Under the pieces are notes generated by a model that searched no databases, was not told where the DNA came from, and worked only from the letters and a program-made list of their open reading frames with translations. A program made the translations under genes and the position numbers. This document shows, in pieces, positions 35,070 to 48,282 of a DNA stretch of 64,000 nt; the first letter of the stretch is position 1, and every line of letters starts with the position of its first letter. Location of the stretch: NCBI GenBank assembly GCA_026874595.1, contig CM049320.1, positions 37,420,214 to 37,484,213 of the forward strand, in the 5' to 3' direction. Origin of the DNA: Sipunculus nudus (lineage: Eukaryota > Annelida > Sipuncula > Golfingiida > Sipunculidae).

Positions 35070-36075
35070 TAATAGGGGTAGGTATTAATACTAACTTCAT
35101 GTGTTAACCCCCTCAAATTTATGTACCTAGTGCCAATATTGAGATAAAAATATTTTTTTTTAAACTAGTGTAACCCCCTGTACATGACCTCTGAAAGTTG
35201 TGAAGTCGTGAAAAACATGAAAATCATCATAAAGCCAACTCCTATAAGGATACAAGGCTTACAAGGGTTGTTACTATACCAATAGTTTGGTTCCATTGTT
35301 TGTGTATGGACTTTGTCAGGTTCTCAAGAGTACCAAATTATTAAATATTATTTTCCCTTCATTTTGGGTTACTTTTTCTTTTTTTTTTTCTTTCTTCTGC
35401 CATGTTTGTGCTAGATCTCACGTACGGCTGGTTGTCAATAACTGACCTTTGTGCATAATATAAGTCTGAGGTGACAGAGTTGCACCTGATTCTTACTTTG
35501 GACCTGGACCTGATTTCCATGGTCAGCCACTTCTTAGCTGATTCCCAATTATCGCTCAGTAGGGAGCGTCAAGGGAATTCGAGTGATCGCTAAGACTAAT
35601 TGCAAAGATCTAGTTTTTCTTTATTTACGGACAAGTTAACCACCATACTAAAAATATTTGGGAAGATATGCCTTTATATAACTAACATTCGTTTGTTTTA
35701 CCAGGCATTTCTCTATATATTTGCTTTTCATTAAAGAAAAATACATATTTTGGATATATTTTGGGCAGAATGTAATGAAAAATGTATATATGCAAGTAAT
35801 GATATGCAATTTTTATCAAGTTTTTAGTTCAATACTTGAAAAATCCTATAAAAAAATATAATTTATACATATTTGGTAAAAAAAACCAGAATACGTTTAC
35901 ATCAACAAAACAACCATTTATTAAAAGAAGGTAGTGAGGCGTTTCAACCAACATTTTCTGTGCTTACCACTCTGACATATGGGATTTTTTTTTAAATGGC
36001 TGAAAATATTTGTTAGATATTCTTCTATACAGACTAACCTTCAGGCACATACTTCTCAAAAGTTGTGGTTCCATG
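35070..36075. repeat. Tandem duplication, 3' block, copy 2
   Basis: Counterpart of 28,690-29,720. Together with 30,575-31,540 it shows that unit 2 was split by the 31.58-34.80 kb insertions after duplication. Confidence 0.75.
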
Positions 36076-38270
36076 AAATTCAAAGCAATGTGTGGATTAA
36101 TTATTGAAAAATGGAATTTCTTATGAACTTCAAATGAAAAGATTATTGTGAAACTTGGGCAAATGTTCTTCAAATGTATGATTGATAACAGGAATGTATA
36201 TGTACATGATATTTATTATTTTTAATCACTGACCCTTTAATCAATTTTAGTGCAGCAGGGATTAGGAATGAGATGAGTCGGGCTGTCAAGGTATTTACAA
36301 TTACATAGCTCATAGAATATAGGTCATTAAAGATATCCATTCGCAGTCATCTGATATTAACAGAGTGCTCTTTGCGTCATATTACATTAAAATAGTCAAT
36401 TGACCACCTTCTTGCCAAAATGATAAAGGGAGCCATTTGTTAAAGGGACATAATCAGGAGCTAAATTATGGCTATTCTTTCACACTATCAGTTCAGTTTT
36501 GCTTTATACAAATGTTTCCCAGCAAAACCGTCCCAGCACACGGTTTCATTTCCTCGCATACGGCTGTTTCACACCATGTTATGGCTCTGCGTGTTGGTAA
36601 ACACAGTCTGTTTACCAAAACAAGGCCGCGTGACCGGAGGTCCGATTAAGAGTGGCAAAACGGTGTGTTTCAGCCAGCAGTCATGTATTAGATTTTTGGG
36701 CCAAGTCAGCATCTCCTAACTGACACGTGTTATAGCTCAACGATGCATACGGCCCCACCCGCTGTGTTTATGTTGACACCTATCATCGCGCCCGGTCCAC
36801 TGTTTTTAACATTTGTTCACATGAGAAAGCAAACGGTTTCAGGGCAATATTTTGGCAGGTACAGTTTTATTTTAAAGGGATGAAGCTATTTTTCGTGTTA
36901 ACTCAACATGCTTTATAGGTGATTGGGCCCCGTTAAATTCTGGCATGCTGAATACTGTAGTGTACTTTGTCTGTAATCAATGCGTTGATTAATCTTTAAC
37001 AAAACCAGCTGGGGAGATAATATTCAATAAAAGGTACCTGGCAGTGCCTGTTCCGGCTAGAGATCTACTGCTGGTGCAAATATTGATGTTATTCTACATA
37101 TGCAGCGACTTAAGGCTAGGGCTTCAAATGTCACACGCTTACAACAACAAAAATATCATTTAAAAAGGTCTCGCAATATTAATACTGGGTTTTGTTTCTC
37201 AAATACGTTAAACATTTTATATTGATTATACATGGGAAATATGAAATATGCACTAAAATAAATGCCTCCAGAAGTGCTCATCGTTTGTTGAAAATCATTC
37301 CTAGCACAGATATATATGTTAAGAATGAGTGCTACGCATACATTTATTTAAAAAAAAACTGTGTCTGTCATGTAAGATTAATAACATTTGGATTTATAAA
37401 TTGTGTGGATTCTGTCAGAAATTTGTTGATAACAGGGTTTCTAAATGTAACTGTTAAATTTACATTACTCTTGCTCTAATGCACATTCATTAATCCTAAC
37501 AAACGACTGCATCACAGGTGTATTCAAATTGAAGTCTCCCGTATTCTCCCCATTAATACAAGTTGAATCTCAGAAAACCCGAACTAAGAACCTGTATTAC
37601 ATAGTTCGTTTATCAAGGCAACTGGTAAAAAAAAAAAAAAAAAAAAAAAACTGCGCAGTGAGCAAACTAGTAATTCTGTGTAATACAAAATGCGGGCTTT
37701 TATTGCCTATTCATTAATTTCCAATCGTGTGTGTGCTCGTGTGGGTAAATGTCTGTGGGTATGTGTTTGTTCACAATAAAAAAAACACGCAATCATGAGC
37801 GGGATCTCATGAACTTATCAGGGATTGGAATTGGCCAATTTCGGCACATGACCCGGATTCCGCTTAATCATCAAGGAATATTCACCAATGTGTACGGAAT
37901 AACCTGGGAATATGGGCTGAAAAAGTAAATGCAAACACTGTTTCGTAAACATTCCACAATAGTGACCCCCCATATAGCAGAGGCTTGCTTTCCTTAGAAT
38001 GCAGATTTCTAGTGTGTATATATTTAGTACATAGCCACTTCTAAGTCTGGTGAGACCCAACTCACAAGGTTTATTCTATAAGCTACACTTGTTTTCACAT
38101 GGTTATAAGTGATATGTCATCAGAAATGCAAATTTCCAGGTGGTTATTGTGTCATCAAATTAGACCTCACAAGTATAATATCCATGTGACTAACTGGGGA
38201 ACAAAACCACGGTGTTACCGAAAGTATAACTGATATATAACATAGTTAACGAATGGCAGAATGGTGTATG

Positions 38271-38321
<51 letters not shown>

Positions 38322-38339
38322 CAAGACCTATAGTTGTTA
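36076..38339. other. Intronic spacer, no gene seen
   Basis: No supported exon. It contains an A-rich homopolymer (37,627-37,650) and a (TA)n tract (38,274-38,318) immediately before the next repeat element. Confidence 0.4.
38274..38318. repeat. (TA)n microsatellite
   Basis: About 22 TA units abutting the left end of repeat-element copy C. Confidence 0.95.
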
Positions 38340-40040
38340 TTAGCTCAGCTGACTGAAAGTCATCTGAGCTATAGCGATCACTTTTAGTCGTCCGTCTGTC
38401 TGTCTAGCTGTCCGTCTGCCCGTCTGTCCGTTAACAAGACACAAATCGTAACCACTGGATCAGGAAACTTCATACTAAAAACCGATAGAGGTCCATAAAA
38501 AATCCTCTTGGAAACCTGTGACCTATATTCTCCGAGCAATGGGCCTCGAGGTACTCCCCAGAATAATCAAAAGTTGAAACAAAAGCTCCAATATCGGAAT
38601 GACTAATGTATCGAATGCAAAGATTTTTCCCATGCATATTGATCATGGATTGTGTGATCATTTCCTAAAGACCGGTGGCGCAACTTGTAATTTTTTTTTA
38701 TTTTTACGCATTTTTTTGCTTAGGAAGCAGTTCATCCGTTACCAGGGCACAAATCATAACCGTTAGACCTAGAAAATTCTATCTGTACATTCAAGGAGGT
38801 CCTAGGCCAGTCTCCTTGAAAACCTGAAATAAGATCATGGTAACCTATATTTTGCAAACTACTTGCTGAACACATGATTTTGAGCATCCAGTCATTCAGA
38901 TGGGTACAATTTGTATCCTCTAGGCCTAAAATCTACTAACATTACTCCCATGGAGTCCCATGAAAAATCTCATCGGAAATTAAGACACTGTGACCTATAC
39001 CCACTGAGGTATGGGGCTCAAAAGTACCCCCAGAATAATAAAAAAATGTACACAAAAGCTCTAGTATCTGAATAACTAATGAGTCCTTCCATGCATATTG
39101 ATCATTGTGTGTTGCATCATTTTTTGAAGAATGGTGGCCTCACCTGTATTTTTTTCTAATTTTTAATCATTTTTCCCCTCTATTTTTGAGACCTTCAGAT
39201 GAAGCAGTCCATCCGTTACCAAAGCACAAATTGTAATGGTTAGAACTAGAAACTTGTAACGGTACATCCAAGGAGGTCCAAGTCAAATCTCCTTGGAAAC
39301 CTGAAATAAGATCATCGTGTCATACTTTTTGTGAATTACAGGCTGAAAACATGATTTTGAGCACCCAGTCAGTCAGACGGGACACAAATTGTATCCTGTA
39401 GGCCTAGAATCTTCTAACATGACATTCAGGCAGGTCTTCGGTAAATCTGCATGGAAACCTGAAATTAGGTCATGGTGACCTATATTCTGTGAACTTCGGT
39501 CGAAAGACATGATTTTTAGCACTCTGAAAATCAGATGGGCATTAATTGGATCTGTTGACCCTAGAATGTTCAAATGTAATATACAGGGAAGCCTGGGGCA
39601 ATATCCATGGAAGCACGAAATTAGGTCATGGTGACCTATATGTTGCGTGCTAGCGGCCAAAACATCTTCGGTAATTACCATGGAAACCTTAAATTAGGTC
39701 ATGGTGACCTATATTACTGGCTAGAAACATTGTAAGCACCTAGACAGTCAGACAAGCTACAACACTTTACTGTTGGACCTAGCATCCTTTCTCGTGACAT
39801 CCGGGGATGTCCTTCAAAAATGTGCGTGGTCATTTTTACGTCAGCTGACTGCACAAGGCTTGATTTCATGGGAATTCCTTGACTTATTATCATGAAACTT
39901 GTTGATTTTGAAGAACTTTAATTTCTACAGTTAAATGGGGATACCACCCAGGCTCCTACACAATTTGGCATTCAGAAGATTAAATTCATTTCATGAATCT
40001 CTTCCTACTCAGCTGAGCGTCATGACCCATTTGTCACTTG
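38340..40040. mobile_element. TTTTAGCTCAGCTGA-family element, copy C (complete)
   Basis: Left end TTAGCTCAGCTGACTGAAAG, then a CCGTCTGTCTGTC leader. Right end CTCAGCTGAGCGTCATGACC, then TTTGTCACTTG. The interior is a series of diverged units of about 110-150 bp, recognisable by GGACACAAATTGTA(T/A), AAATTAGGTCATGGTGACC and TATATT. Its interior differs from copies A and B, so it represents another subfamily sharing only the ends. Confidence 0.65.
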
Positions 40041-40731
40041 TAACATTAATTCATGAATCGTGTTTGCTGTTGTTACTATTACAAAGAGTAGCTTATATAG
40101 CCATCATTTATTTAAACCAGTAAATAGTGAGTCCCTCTTTTTAATACAAATGGTAACAATGACTGCCAAGTTATGTTTGCCCACGAAAGAATTTTGACAA
40201 AGTCAACTCTTAATGCAGATATTTCATCTGATCTCTACATCATATCTCTACATATGCACGATTGGCTCTAACTTTGAGTTGTTAGGAGTGCATATATATA
40301 TGTGTGTGTGTGTGTGTGTGTATTCTGTGTGTTCATGTTTCATTTCTATAATATTTATTAGTGATATAAATTGGTTTTAAAATCAAAATCGACAACTGGA
40401 AAATAAAAACGACCGATCATCGATTTTTTATCGAATAGTTTATGTATTTTCTCTATCACCTGAAATCTGCTGTATATTAGTACCTAAAAAAGTGTACCAG
40501 TAAATAATGTGACATGTGCACAGGTATTCATAATGAAACCGTCCTATACCCTACCGCATCCTATATGTCAATATGCCTTCAGCTGATTGTTGGTTGTGCA
40601 AGGCTCCGTTTTGATGTTGTTCTTACTTTGTGTTCGTATAAATCTCTGGCAGGATTAGATTCTTTTCATATGCATAGATGATAGTTTTTAATCGATTATG
40701 AAAATGAAATATATTATAATATATAATAACG

Positions 40732-40777
<46 letters not shown>

Positions 40778-41819
40778 CGTGAAAAGAAGGTAAATCATTT
40801 GAAAAAGAGGTTAAACAGTAAAAAAGGAAGAAAAACAATTGTTAGTTCAATGTCGAATCACTTCACTTGAAAAAGTCAATGAAACCTCAGTCAAGTTTGT
40901 CAATTATGCCTTCTCTTAAATAGTCGAAGACGATGCTGGAAGATTTTTAGCCACTGACATTACAACAGGAATAGGTATATTGTAGTGTGCGTACACCTCT
41001 GTTATAGGCACAAACAGTCCTGTGTTTAACTTGGAAAGTATGTCATCAGTGATACCCAAATATCATGGAACGTGGCCATGGGTAAGAGTAATTTTTATAT
41101 TCAAAATACCTGCGAAATACAAACTGGGTTTTAAAAAAGGCATGATTAGCTATTTATTTATCCTGATGACATTGGGAGCAATGGGGATCAAATTTGTAAA
41201 CTGGATAGTTTGAACAAAAACCCCGAGGGACAGGTGGAAAATATAGATGGTCGTCACGGTTATGGGCAAGATTATTCATGCAACACGCAAACAGCTCCTC
41301 TGTGGCAAGGATATTTGGTACTAGATTCAAGGTCATGCATGGAAACACCTGAAATCGCAGGCAGTAAAATTGGCAAATGGTAATGACTGGACAAGTTGTT
41401 TTACAAATAAACGTTAAAAGAATTTGCGCCCTTCATGTAAACATGAATTAAGAAAAATTCACGATCAGCAAAATCCTGAGTTCTGTGGAAACATCGGTCT
41501 GAATATACTTCTATTCAATGTAGTTTTCGTTGAATTACCCTAGATCTCATTTTGTGAAGAACGCCTCAAGAGGTTTTAGAGATATTTGCTTAAAGAATAG
41601 GGCTGGACGGAAGGATGAACTGATGGACAGACAGACGTGGACCATTTTAGCAGTCCTACCTCGGACGGGGACTAATTTTATACTTCATATTTTTATGCTT
41701 CATGTTTCTTATAAAGGGCAGGTTGGAATAAATTTCGTTGTAAACTGCCTTATGTTTGGTGAACTGGTGAGATTTTCATTTTATCGACATGAAATGCGAA
41801 TTATAAACTTGCCATGTTC
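40041..41819. other. Intronic spacer with microsatellites
   Basis: No supported exon. It contains a (TA)n(TG)n tract (40,291-40,321) and a (TA)n tract (40,733-40,774). Confidence 0.4.
40733..40774. repeat. (TA)n microsatellite
   Basis: About 20 TA units, with AACGATAATA on its left mirrored by TATTATCGT on its right, so the tract sits at the centre of a longer palindrome. Confidence 0.9.
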
Positions 41820-41960
41820 AAGGCCTACCTGTTCTTACAAGTCGCAATTCAAGTGACACTTCTTAATCTTTCGAAGCACACAGGCTTCTTCGTCAGGTGG
41901 ACTCTTTACTTCCACTTCGACTACGGAATTACACCGCTATAACATATAGTGTGTGTATAT

Positions 41961-42024
<64 letters not shown>
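41820..42024 (-). repeat. Short repeat module ending in (TA)n
   Basis: On the minus strand this reads TA repeats, then ...TAGCGGTGTAATTCCG, CGAAGTGGAAG, CCTGACGAAGAAGCC and GCTTCGAAAG. The phrase AACTACAGACTAACACGGCTATA at 54.75 kb is a diverged relative of its CGACTACGGAATTACACCGC segment and also touches (TA)n. It looks like a small retroelement tail or SINE-like module. The (TA)n tract occupies 41,962-42,024. Confidence 0.4.
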
Positions 42025-42026
<2 letters not shown>

Positions 42027-43085
42027 TGGTTGTGTGCAGATATTTAATAATTTCATGTGCAAAATATGCCATGATTTTTTTAAAATATTTACAGCCAAGT
42101 CTGCAATTGTGCTGAATATAACTGATACGTCATCTGTAGTACAACAGATAGTCTTGTTATTGTTACCAGTTCATTAGGAAAATCTGAACGAATTCATAAT
42201 TCATGAATAAACAGTACACAAACAATTTCTCCACTTATGAGTAGGCGTATTAACTTCAATTAATTTTTTTTAATGTGTACACGTAGATGGCCTGTCACAT
42301 CTACAATCAAAATACTGTTTCGCTTAGGTTCTCACAGTTCGTTGCCAAGGACGCTACAAACTTTATTTATCAGCCTTCGTCTGAGCTCAGGCTAATTTAT
42401 GTCAGTTTCTTCAATAGTAGTTTGCATATATCTGCAGCTTTACCTGTTTATTACCCCTGGATCTTTTAATATTAATATTTACATCACCAGCTAGGACCTT
42501 TCCGTGAAGCTGTTGAAATGAGCAATCTTCTACCTCTACTTCATAAATATGTAATTAATAAAACAGTCCCGGTATAATGATATGTTCCGTTCTCGTAAAA
42601 CACAAATATCTTGACCACGCTGTCTCAGGAGTCAACAAACAACGATGGTATGGCCTGCCTTTTTCCTGGGCTTAAGCCAACTCGGAGCAGGCTTATGACT
42701 TGAGCCCAGTGCCGGGCTTTATCCTCCTCGTTTTATTTTATTACAATTGACTTATGTCGTTTCGCGCCTGGCGTAAGTCAAAAACGGGTGATGTCGGATT
42801 TAATTCACCTTAATGCAACAGAGCTCAGGTGGTTGGGACGTCTCTTAAATCTGATAGCGACTTGTATTATGGACTTTGCCTAAAACAAAACTTTAACGGC
42901 TATTCCCCAGGGGGATCCTAAAAGTCAGGGTGCGACTGTAATAAGGATGCGACTTCTGCAAGGAATTTTATGTACTTCCATTCATCATATACAATGAACT
43001 TTGCTAATGCATTTTATGCCAGGTTTGATTCTTATAATTTAAGCACTGATTATCAGCGGGTGAGGGTTTGTCTACAGGTGGCTAA
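42025..43085. other. Intronic spacer, no gene seen
   Basis: No supported exon or recognised repeat. Confidence 0.35.
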
Positions 43086-43087
43086 TA

Positions 43088-43740
43088 CAGTGGAGCGCTA
43101 TTCATCCGAAACATCTCGAGGGACACGGGTTTTGTTCGGATAAACGAACGTTCGGATGAACGGTCAGGTGTAAAATAAAATCGTTTCATCATTGTCGTTA
43201 TCACGGTATTACTACTAAATGGTTGTATGGTGTCACGGACTTCGGTTAGCTTTCAGAGCTATAAAAACGGGACCAATACGGAATAATATGTGATGAATAC
43301 CTGTTAACGTACTGAGATTGAACAAATCAACGTTCCATCAAGCTATTATCATTTTTAGATTTTTAGATTATTTATCAGTTAAGTACATGTATCAGTTAAT
43401 CTTTCACTGAACGTGTGGATATCCGCCATGATAGATTAACCGCCCTCGGTGCCCTCTATGTGCAGACAGTTAAACTAAATGTGCTTGTGGGACTCATTTA
43501 TTAATGCAGCAATGTAGAAATTGACAAAATATAAAAAAAAGTTTTAGATAAATGCACAGTTTTTTTTCAACTAGAGTGCGAAAATTTGACACAAATATCA
43601 CATGAAACTGGTGAACATGGGATTCGGCGGCTCAGCTGCCTTGTTGCCTCGATCAAGTCTCTCCAGAATGCTGAGTTTGTCTTCAAGTGACAGGACATGC
43701 CGTTTGCGCTTGCGAGACCCCGACTCCATCTGACATGAAA
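43088..43740 (-). mobile_element. Tigger/pogo-type DNA transposon remnant
   Basis: The left end is CAGTGGAGCGCTATTCATCC preceded by TA, which fits pogo/Tigger elements (CAGTRGA start, TA target). Inverted CGGATRAACG words follow it (43,136-43,162). The other end carries the transposase start on the minus strand. No right terminal repeat could be found, and most of the transposase is missing, so this is an internally deleted or truncated copy. Confidence 0.6.
43598..43729 (-). pseudogene. Tigger/pogo transposase N-terminal fragment (CENP-B-type helix-turn-helix)
   Basis: A 43-residue frame begins MESGSRKRKRHVLSLEDKL and continues SILERLDRGNKAA, then stops shortly after PPNPMFTS. The (K)RKR...LSLEDKLSILERLDRG pattern is the first helix-turn-helix of CENP-B/Tigger proteins, which binds the transposon ends. 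The second DNA-binding motif and the DDE nuclease are absent. This frame was too short for standard ORF detection. The break right after GNKAA marks a deletion. Confidence 0.65.
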
Positions 43741-45309
43741 CTTGAGTGCTGTTATTTGTGTTGTCCTGGTGAAGATTTGCTTAATTGTGAATGAACTTTC
43801 GTGTCATTAAATAGCATTTATAGAAGATAGATTTGCCTGCACTCTTCAACTGCTCAGATGAGTACAAGTTCGAGCGTATCAGAGTCCGACATTATCAGCT
43901 CAAAATCTACTCGCTCTCATGGCCGGATGGTTTGCAGGTGTGAACGACACGACAGTGCACGACACAAGGTTAATTAGGGGACTCGGCCGGTGGTAGTTTT
44001 CACACCTACAAACGCTAAAATGAGCACAAGCCCCATCGAAGGGTTTGCCGCGCGTGTGTACAACTTGGGTAATTAGGCATTGTCACACCTGCAGAAACAA
44101 ACCGGTGATGCATTCAAACCTAAAGGCATAAAAACATGTTATCAAACCAAGACTATAATCCTGAGACTACAGAATGAAAAGATCCCAAAGATTTACCTAT
44201 GATATAAATTTTATAAAAAAAAAAATAACCCATTGGTCAAAACTCAAAGTGCAGAATAATTCCTCAAATATAACTTAAGGCAAACCAAAAGGATTCATTT
44301 TCCGTTTGATTGCCATTCATCGGTGATTTCCAATAAAGTAGACACAAAGACACTTAATACTCAATATGGTAGCGGGAAAACATCCAATGGATGTCCAATG
44401 TCTACCGTGACCTTATCTTAGGACCAACATTCAAAGGGTTGAGAAAAATGGCGACTCTCGCTCGAAATTCTGTGGAAATCACTCTTTTTGATATTTCTCC
44501 TTGTTAATAACAAAATCAGTAACAATGGAAGAACAGCTGCTTGGCCTAGATTGTTGGCTAAATCTTTTAACAGTGAACTCATTTCAGAAAATGGATTTCT
44601 GAAAAGTTGCTTCATGTATGATGCGAAACTAATATGTTTTATTTACCTTTTTGCCAAAGTTATGCCAAAGATAGCATTTCAGTCAAGTCATGCCATTGTT
44701 CAATAAGCAAATGTGGTAATGAATTCCCCAATTAAAGATTAGGTCACCAAAATATTACATTTTTCCACCAATGATATTCAAATGTTATCACGCTTAGAGT
44801 CAAGTATGCCTGAATACCAATGACTCGGCCTCGAAAGCAAAGTTCATGGTAATATAAAAAATGTGAATGTTCAGAACAATGAGGACAACTATTCTTTCGA
44901 TAATCAGCGATAGCTGTAGCAATGGTTAGGATTTCATAAAAATAGATAAAGAATAAAGTTCTCACTGCACATCTCAAAACGGCTTTGTTGGCCAGATTGA
45001 ATATGTGTACTAATCAACACATTTGTGTTTATACAAACAAAAACAAAATCAACGATTCGCACATCAAAACACACCACATATTCAACGTGGTTCCCAATTA
45101 TGGCCTGGGGCATTATGGTTAAGCAGGTGTAAAATACTATGTGCACATGAAACGTCACTCACCATTGAGCCGGTTCATTCTGATTGAAATATCACTTTCT
45201 AAAAAAATATAATAAAGGGTTAATTTTATATTTTTAAGGAAGATTTAAGCCATTCTTTGTATACCTTCTGTTGTGTTGCTACAATGAAAATATTTTATTT
45301 TTTTGACAG
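43741..45309. other. Intronic spacer, no gene seen
   Basis: No supported exon or recognised repeat. The stretch 45,290-45,309 is the polypyrimidine/acceptor region of the next exon. Confidence 0.4.
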
Positions 45310-45507
45310 GGAAAAATACCAGGTCAGTCCAATTCAACATGACATCAGCGATATCAGCGTGTGCGAAAAAGGGTGGCTTGATCGGTCCGGCCTATCTTAT
45401 GAAAATTCAAGAACAAATGGGGAAAACTAATGTGACATCTGCTTGGATAAACGTCAATTTCGTGGATGTGTTCGGGAAATGGATGTTCGTTGATGGTAGT
45501 TCCCTAG
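45310..45507 (+). CDS. C-type-lectin-like domain exon (N-terminal half)
   Basis: This 198-bp exon is bounded by TTTTTTGACAG and the donor CTAG|GTATGT. It is phase 1 at both ends, so it joins the signal exon in frame. It encodes FNMTSAISACAKKGG, then a helix (AYLMKIQEQMG), then SAWINVNF and GKWMFVDGSSL. This is the C-type lectin fold pattern: cysteine before a GG-L turn, WI-x-V core and W-x(2)-DGS. Two N-glycosylation sequons (NMT, NVT) suit a secreted protein. The expected calcium-site EPN/QPD motif is not visible. The next exon at 48,283 supplies the remaining cysteines. The ligand cannot be predicted. Confidence 0.7.
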
Positions 45508-46978
45508 GTATGTTCCTTTGTATAGTAAAATAGCTGGCAACAGCAGTGCTTAATTCGTTGACAGATACACTTACATGTCATCAATTCAATGAAATCCTGT
45601 ACTTATGTCATTTTATTAAGAAAATAATGTACAAGAGAACAGTGACCTCCCCCCCCCCCCCCCCCCCTCTGCGACCACCGAACAATTTAGACCACCCGAT
45701 ATATATAACCACTTTTCCAGAATATATGTTAAGAATTTTCACAACAATTTAACTCAGAATTTCACAACTATGACCAGTCCTCAAGCTGGTTATACTTGTA
45801 CGGTTTCACTATATATGTCACTAGAGATCTGTGACGTAGTTATTTTATCGCATAACCAGTAAGTATATCAGATGATTGATTGATCATTTTTTACATTATT
45901 ATGGAGTACCATGTATAGATGTTAGCGTGGGAACTTAGTTAAGAGAACACAGTGGCTCATTTGATGTTAATTTTAGTACAGTTTTCATTCTGGAGGAACT
46001 GATTTATGTCTAGACGAATCATATAGCAACGTTGCTTATTTTACACAGAAAAGGCACAGCACCTGCATGTTTTCCTTCTTCTCAGAGTTTGCTCCCTGGA
46101 GGCGTGTCCATTTTAATATTCATGCAATACATGACAAGCCTTATAATACTATGAGATGATTGAACAGAAGACAGTAAGGTCAGCAAACGTATGTCAGCCG
46201 TGGATAACAGGAACTCTTTAATAATCGCCTATGTCAGCTCACCAGTTATGTGTAAGTCTGACGGTTGTTTGCGGTCCAGAGGCGGGTCATAGATCTTCAG
46301 TTTCTGCACGGCTGAGCGACGATGTTCATAAGCGTAAAATGTCAGTGTCTAGGGGCGTTCACGTTGATACCTGTCAAACAGACATAGGAGTGTGTATCGA
46401 AGGACTGGTAATCCGGCGACGTGTTTAACCGTTGTTGGAGTCCAGTAACGGACCAGGACGATACATACGCGAAACGAAAGTGGTACTTAATATTGTCGTG
46501 CAGGGACATATTCAGGTACTTAGTGCTTGATTAATCGGGGAGACATTTGCCGAGAAAATAATTTCTTCAGTGTTCCTATAAAGTAGGCTGTGAGCCTATC
46601 TGTCAGTGCTTTCTTGACTTTGCCTTGAGGGCCGGGCGCATATTTCAGTGATGAACTGTGTTGATTGATAGGATGAAGCCCTGGTTTATCCCTGTGTATG
46701 TACACGGTGTGGGCCGACTGAATAAGTTGTTGACATTCCACTGACACGCGTAAGCGTCGGTCATGTGATCAGGAGATTGGTGAACAAGTGAACTCTCGTG
46801 TGCCGTGTACAGAGAGGAGTAAATAGGACTAAATAAGTGATTTCGTGTGATCGTAGATACGTTTTTGTGGAGCGCCTCTCCAGAGAAATATAAGTGTACT
46901 TTTAAAATGTTTTATTGTTGTGTATACTCATGTCTTTTTCATATATTGGAGCGTATGTTTCAGTTTCAGTCGGTTTGG
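45508..46978. other. Intron of the lectin-like gene, first part
   Basis: No exon seen. A 19-base C tract lies at 45,649-45,667. The part from 46,040 to 46,850 is less AT-rich but shows no recognisable feature. Confidence 0.4.
45649..45667 (-). repeat. Poly-C tract (19)
   Basis: Longest G/C homopolymer in the window, in the lectin intron 140 bp after the CTLD exon donor. Confidence 0.95.
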
Positions 46979-47078
<100 letters not shown>

Positions 47079-47215
47079 CTAACCACATTCACCTGATGAA
47101 CGGGTTGCAGTCCATGAAAAAGACTTGTGAATTTACAGTGTTGTTTTTCTTCAGAGATATACCGCTCTGGCCTAGTCTGTAGGCCATAGAGCACTTTACA
47201 ATCGAGGGTAACACT

Positions 47216-47217
<2 letters not shown>

Positions 47218-47295
<78 letters not shown>
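47218..47295. repeat. Compound (CT)n(AT)n(GT)n microsatellite
   Basis: About 15 CT, 14 AT and 10 GT units in direct succession. The CT and GT arms flank an AT core. Confidence 0.95.
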
Positions 47296-48282
47296 AGGGT
47301 GTGTTTATGTGTGTGCTTTCTATATCGTGTTTAGACATTTGCTATGCGTCAAAAAATGCTCAGATAAACTTGTTCGATATAACTACTTTCCAAAAGGGTA
47401 CGAGCCAAATACTGCTTTGTCAAAAAAGTGAGTAACTTTCGGTTAAAGGAAGAAGAAATAAAATTCATTTTGAAATTTAATGATTAAATTTGCATATATA
47501 AGCAATCAACATTGTTGGTATCGAGACTGGTAAAAAAGACCAAATCCCGCTGGTCTTGATCATTGTCTTATGAAGGATCATGATATAGTAGCGACGGGAT
47601 CCAGGTAACGATTTCCGTAGCAAGATCCACCAGATTGTGTTTCCACCGATCTCTGCAAATTATCTTTGTTTTACAAAATTTGTATAAGATTTTCTTTGCT
47701 ACACTTCACGTGAGTCACATATTACACATTGGTTCTCCATGAATCACTTACAAGAAACTTTTCTACATCAAATCTACATTTAGATTTGTATTTCCTTTCT
47801 ACGGCAGACTCGTGTTATATTAATAGGAGCACCACAAGAGATGATTCCAATACGAAAGGAAAACACAAGTGTTTTATTATGGTCACGTACACGTGGTGGC
47901 AGTTTTGGATTTTCAGGTGCTCTGATTTTCTCGTTATTTGGACTGAAAGGCTAAAGCATTCACTCAATTCTATTTCACATTATGTGTGTACCAATTTATC
48001 ATCTGCAAGCTTCACAACTTTCTCAAATACTAAAACATAAAACAAGTTATTCATAGATTTTTTGCGGCCATTTTCTTCCAGACATTTCAACAAAATTGGT
48101 TTACCATCTGGGACTCAACGGATATATCAGTAGCTAAAATTAATCATGAATAAGCATTAAAATGCTATAGATAAAAGAACAAGGTTCCCCTTCTCTCTCT
48201 CTCTCTCCCTCTCTCTCTCCTGTCCCAATATAGAAATAAAGAGAGAAAGTGAAATCACATAATGTCAACCTTTTTTCTTCAG
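47296..48282. other. Intron of the lectin-like gene, second part
   Basis: No other exon is supported. A CT-rich tract (about 48,190-48,222) and the run TTTTTTCTTCAG lead into the next exon. Confidence 0.4.

Noticed and set aside
47094-47125. Hammerhead-ribozyme-like CTGATGA...GAAA
   Set aside because: The central stem is weak (about four pairs with a mismatch) and I find no third helix or cleavage site. The similar CTGACGA...GAAA at 41,869-41,897 (minus) has an extra A before its stem. Neither is a convincing ribozyme.
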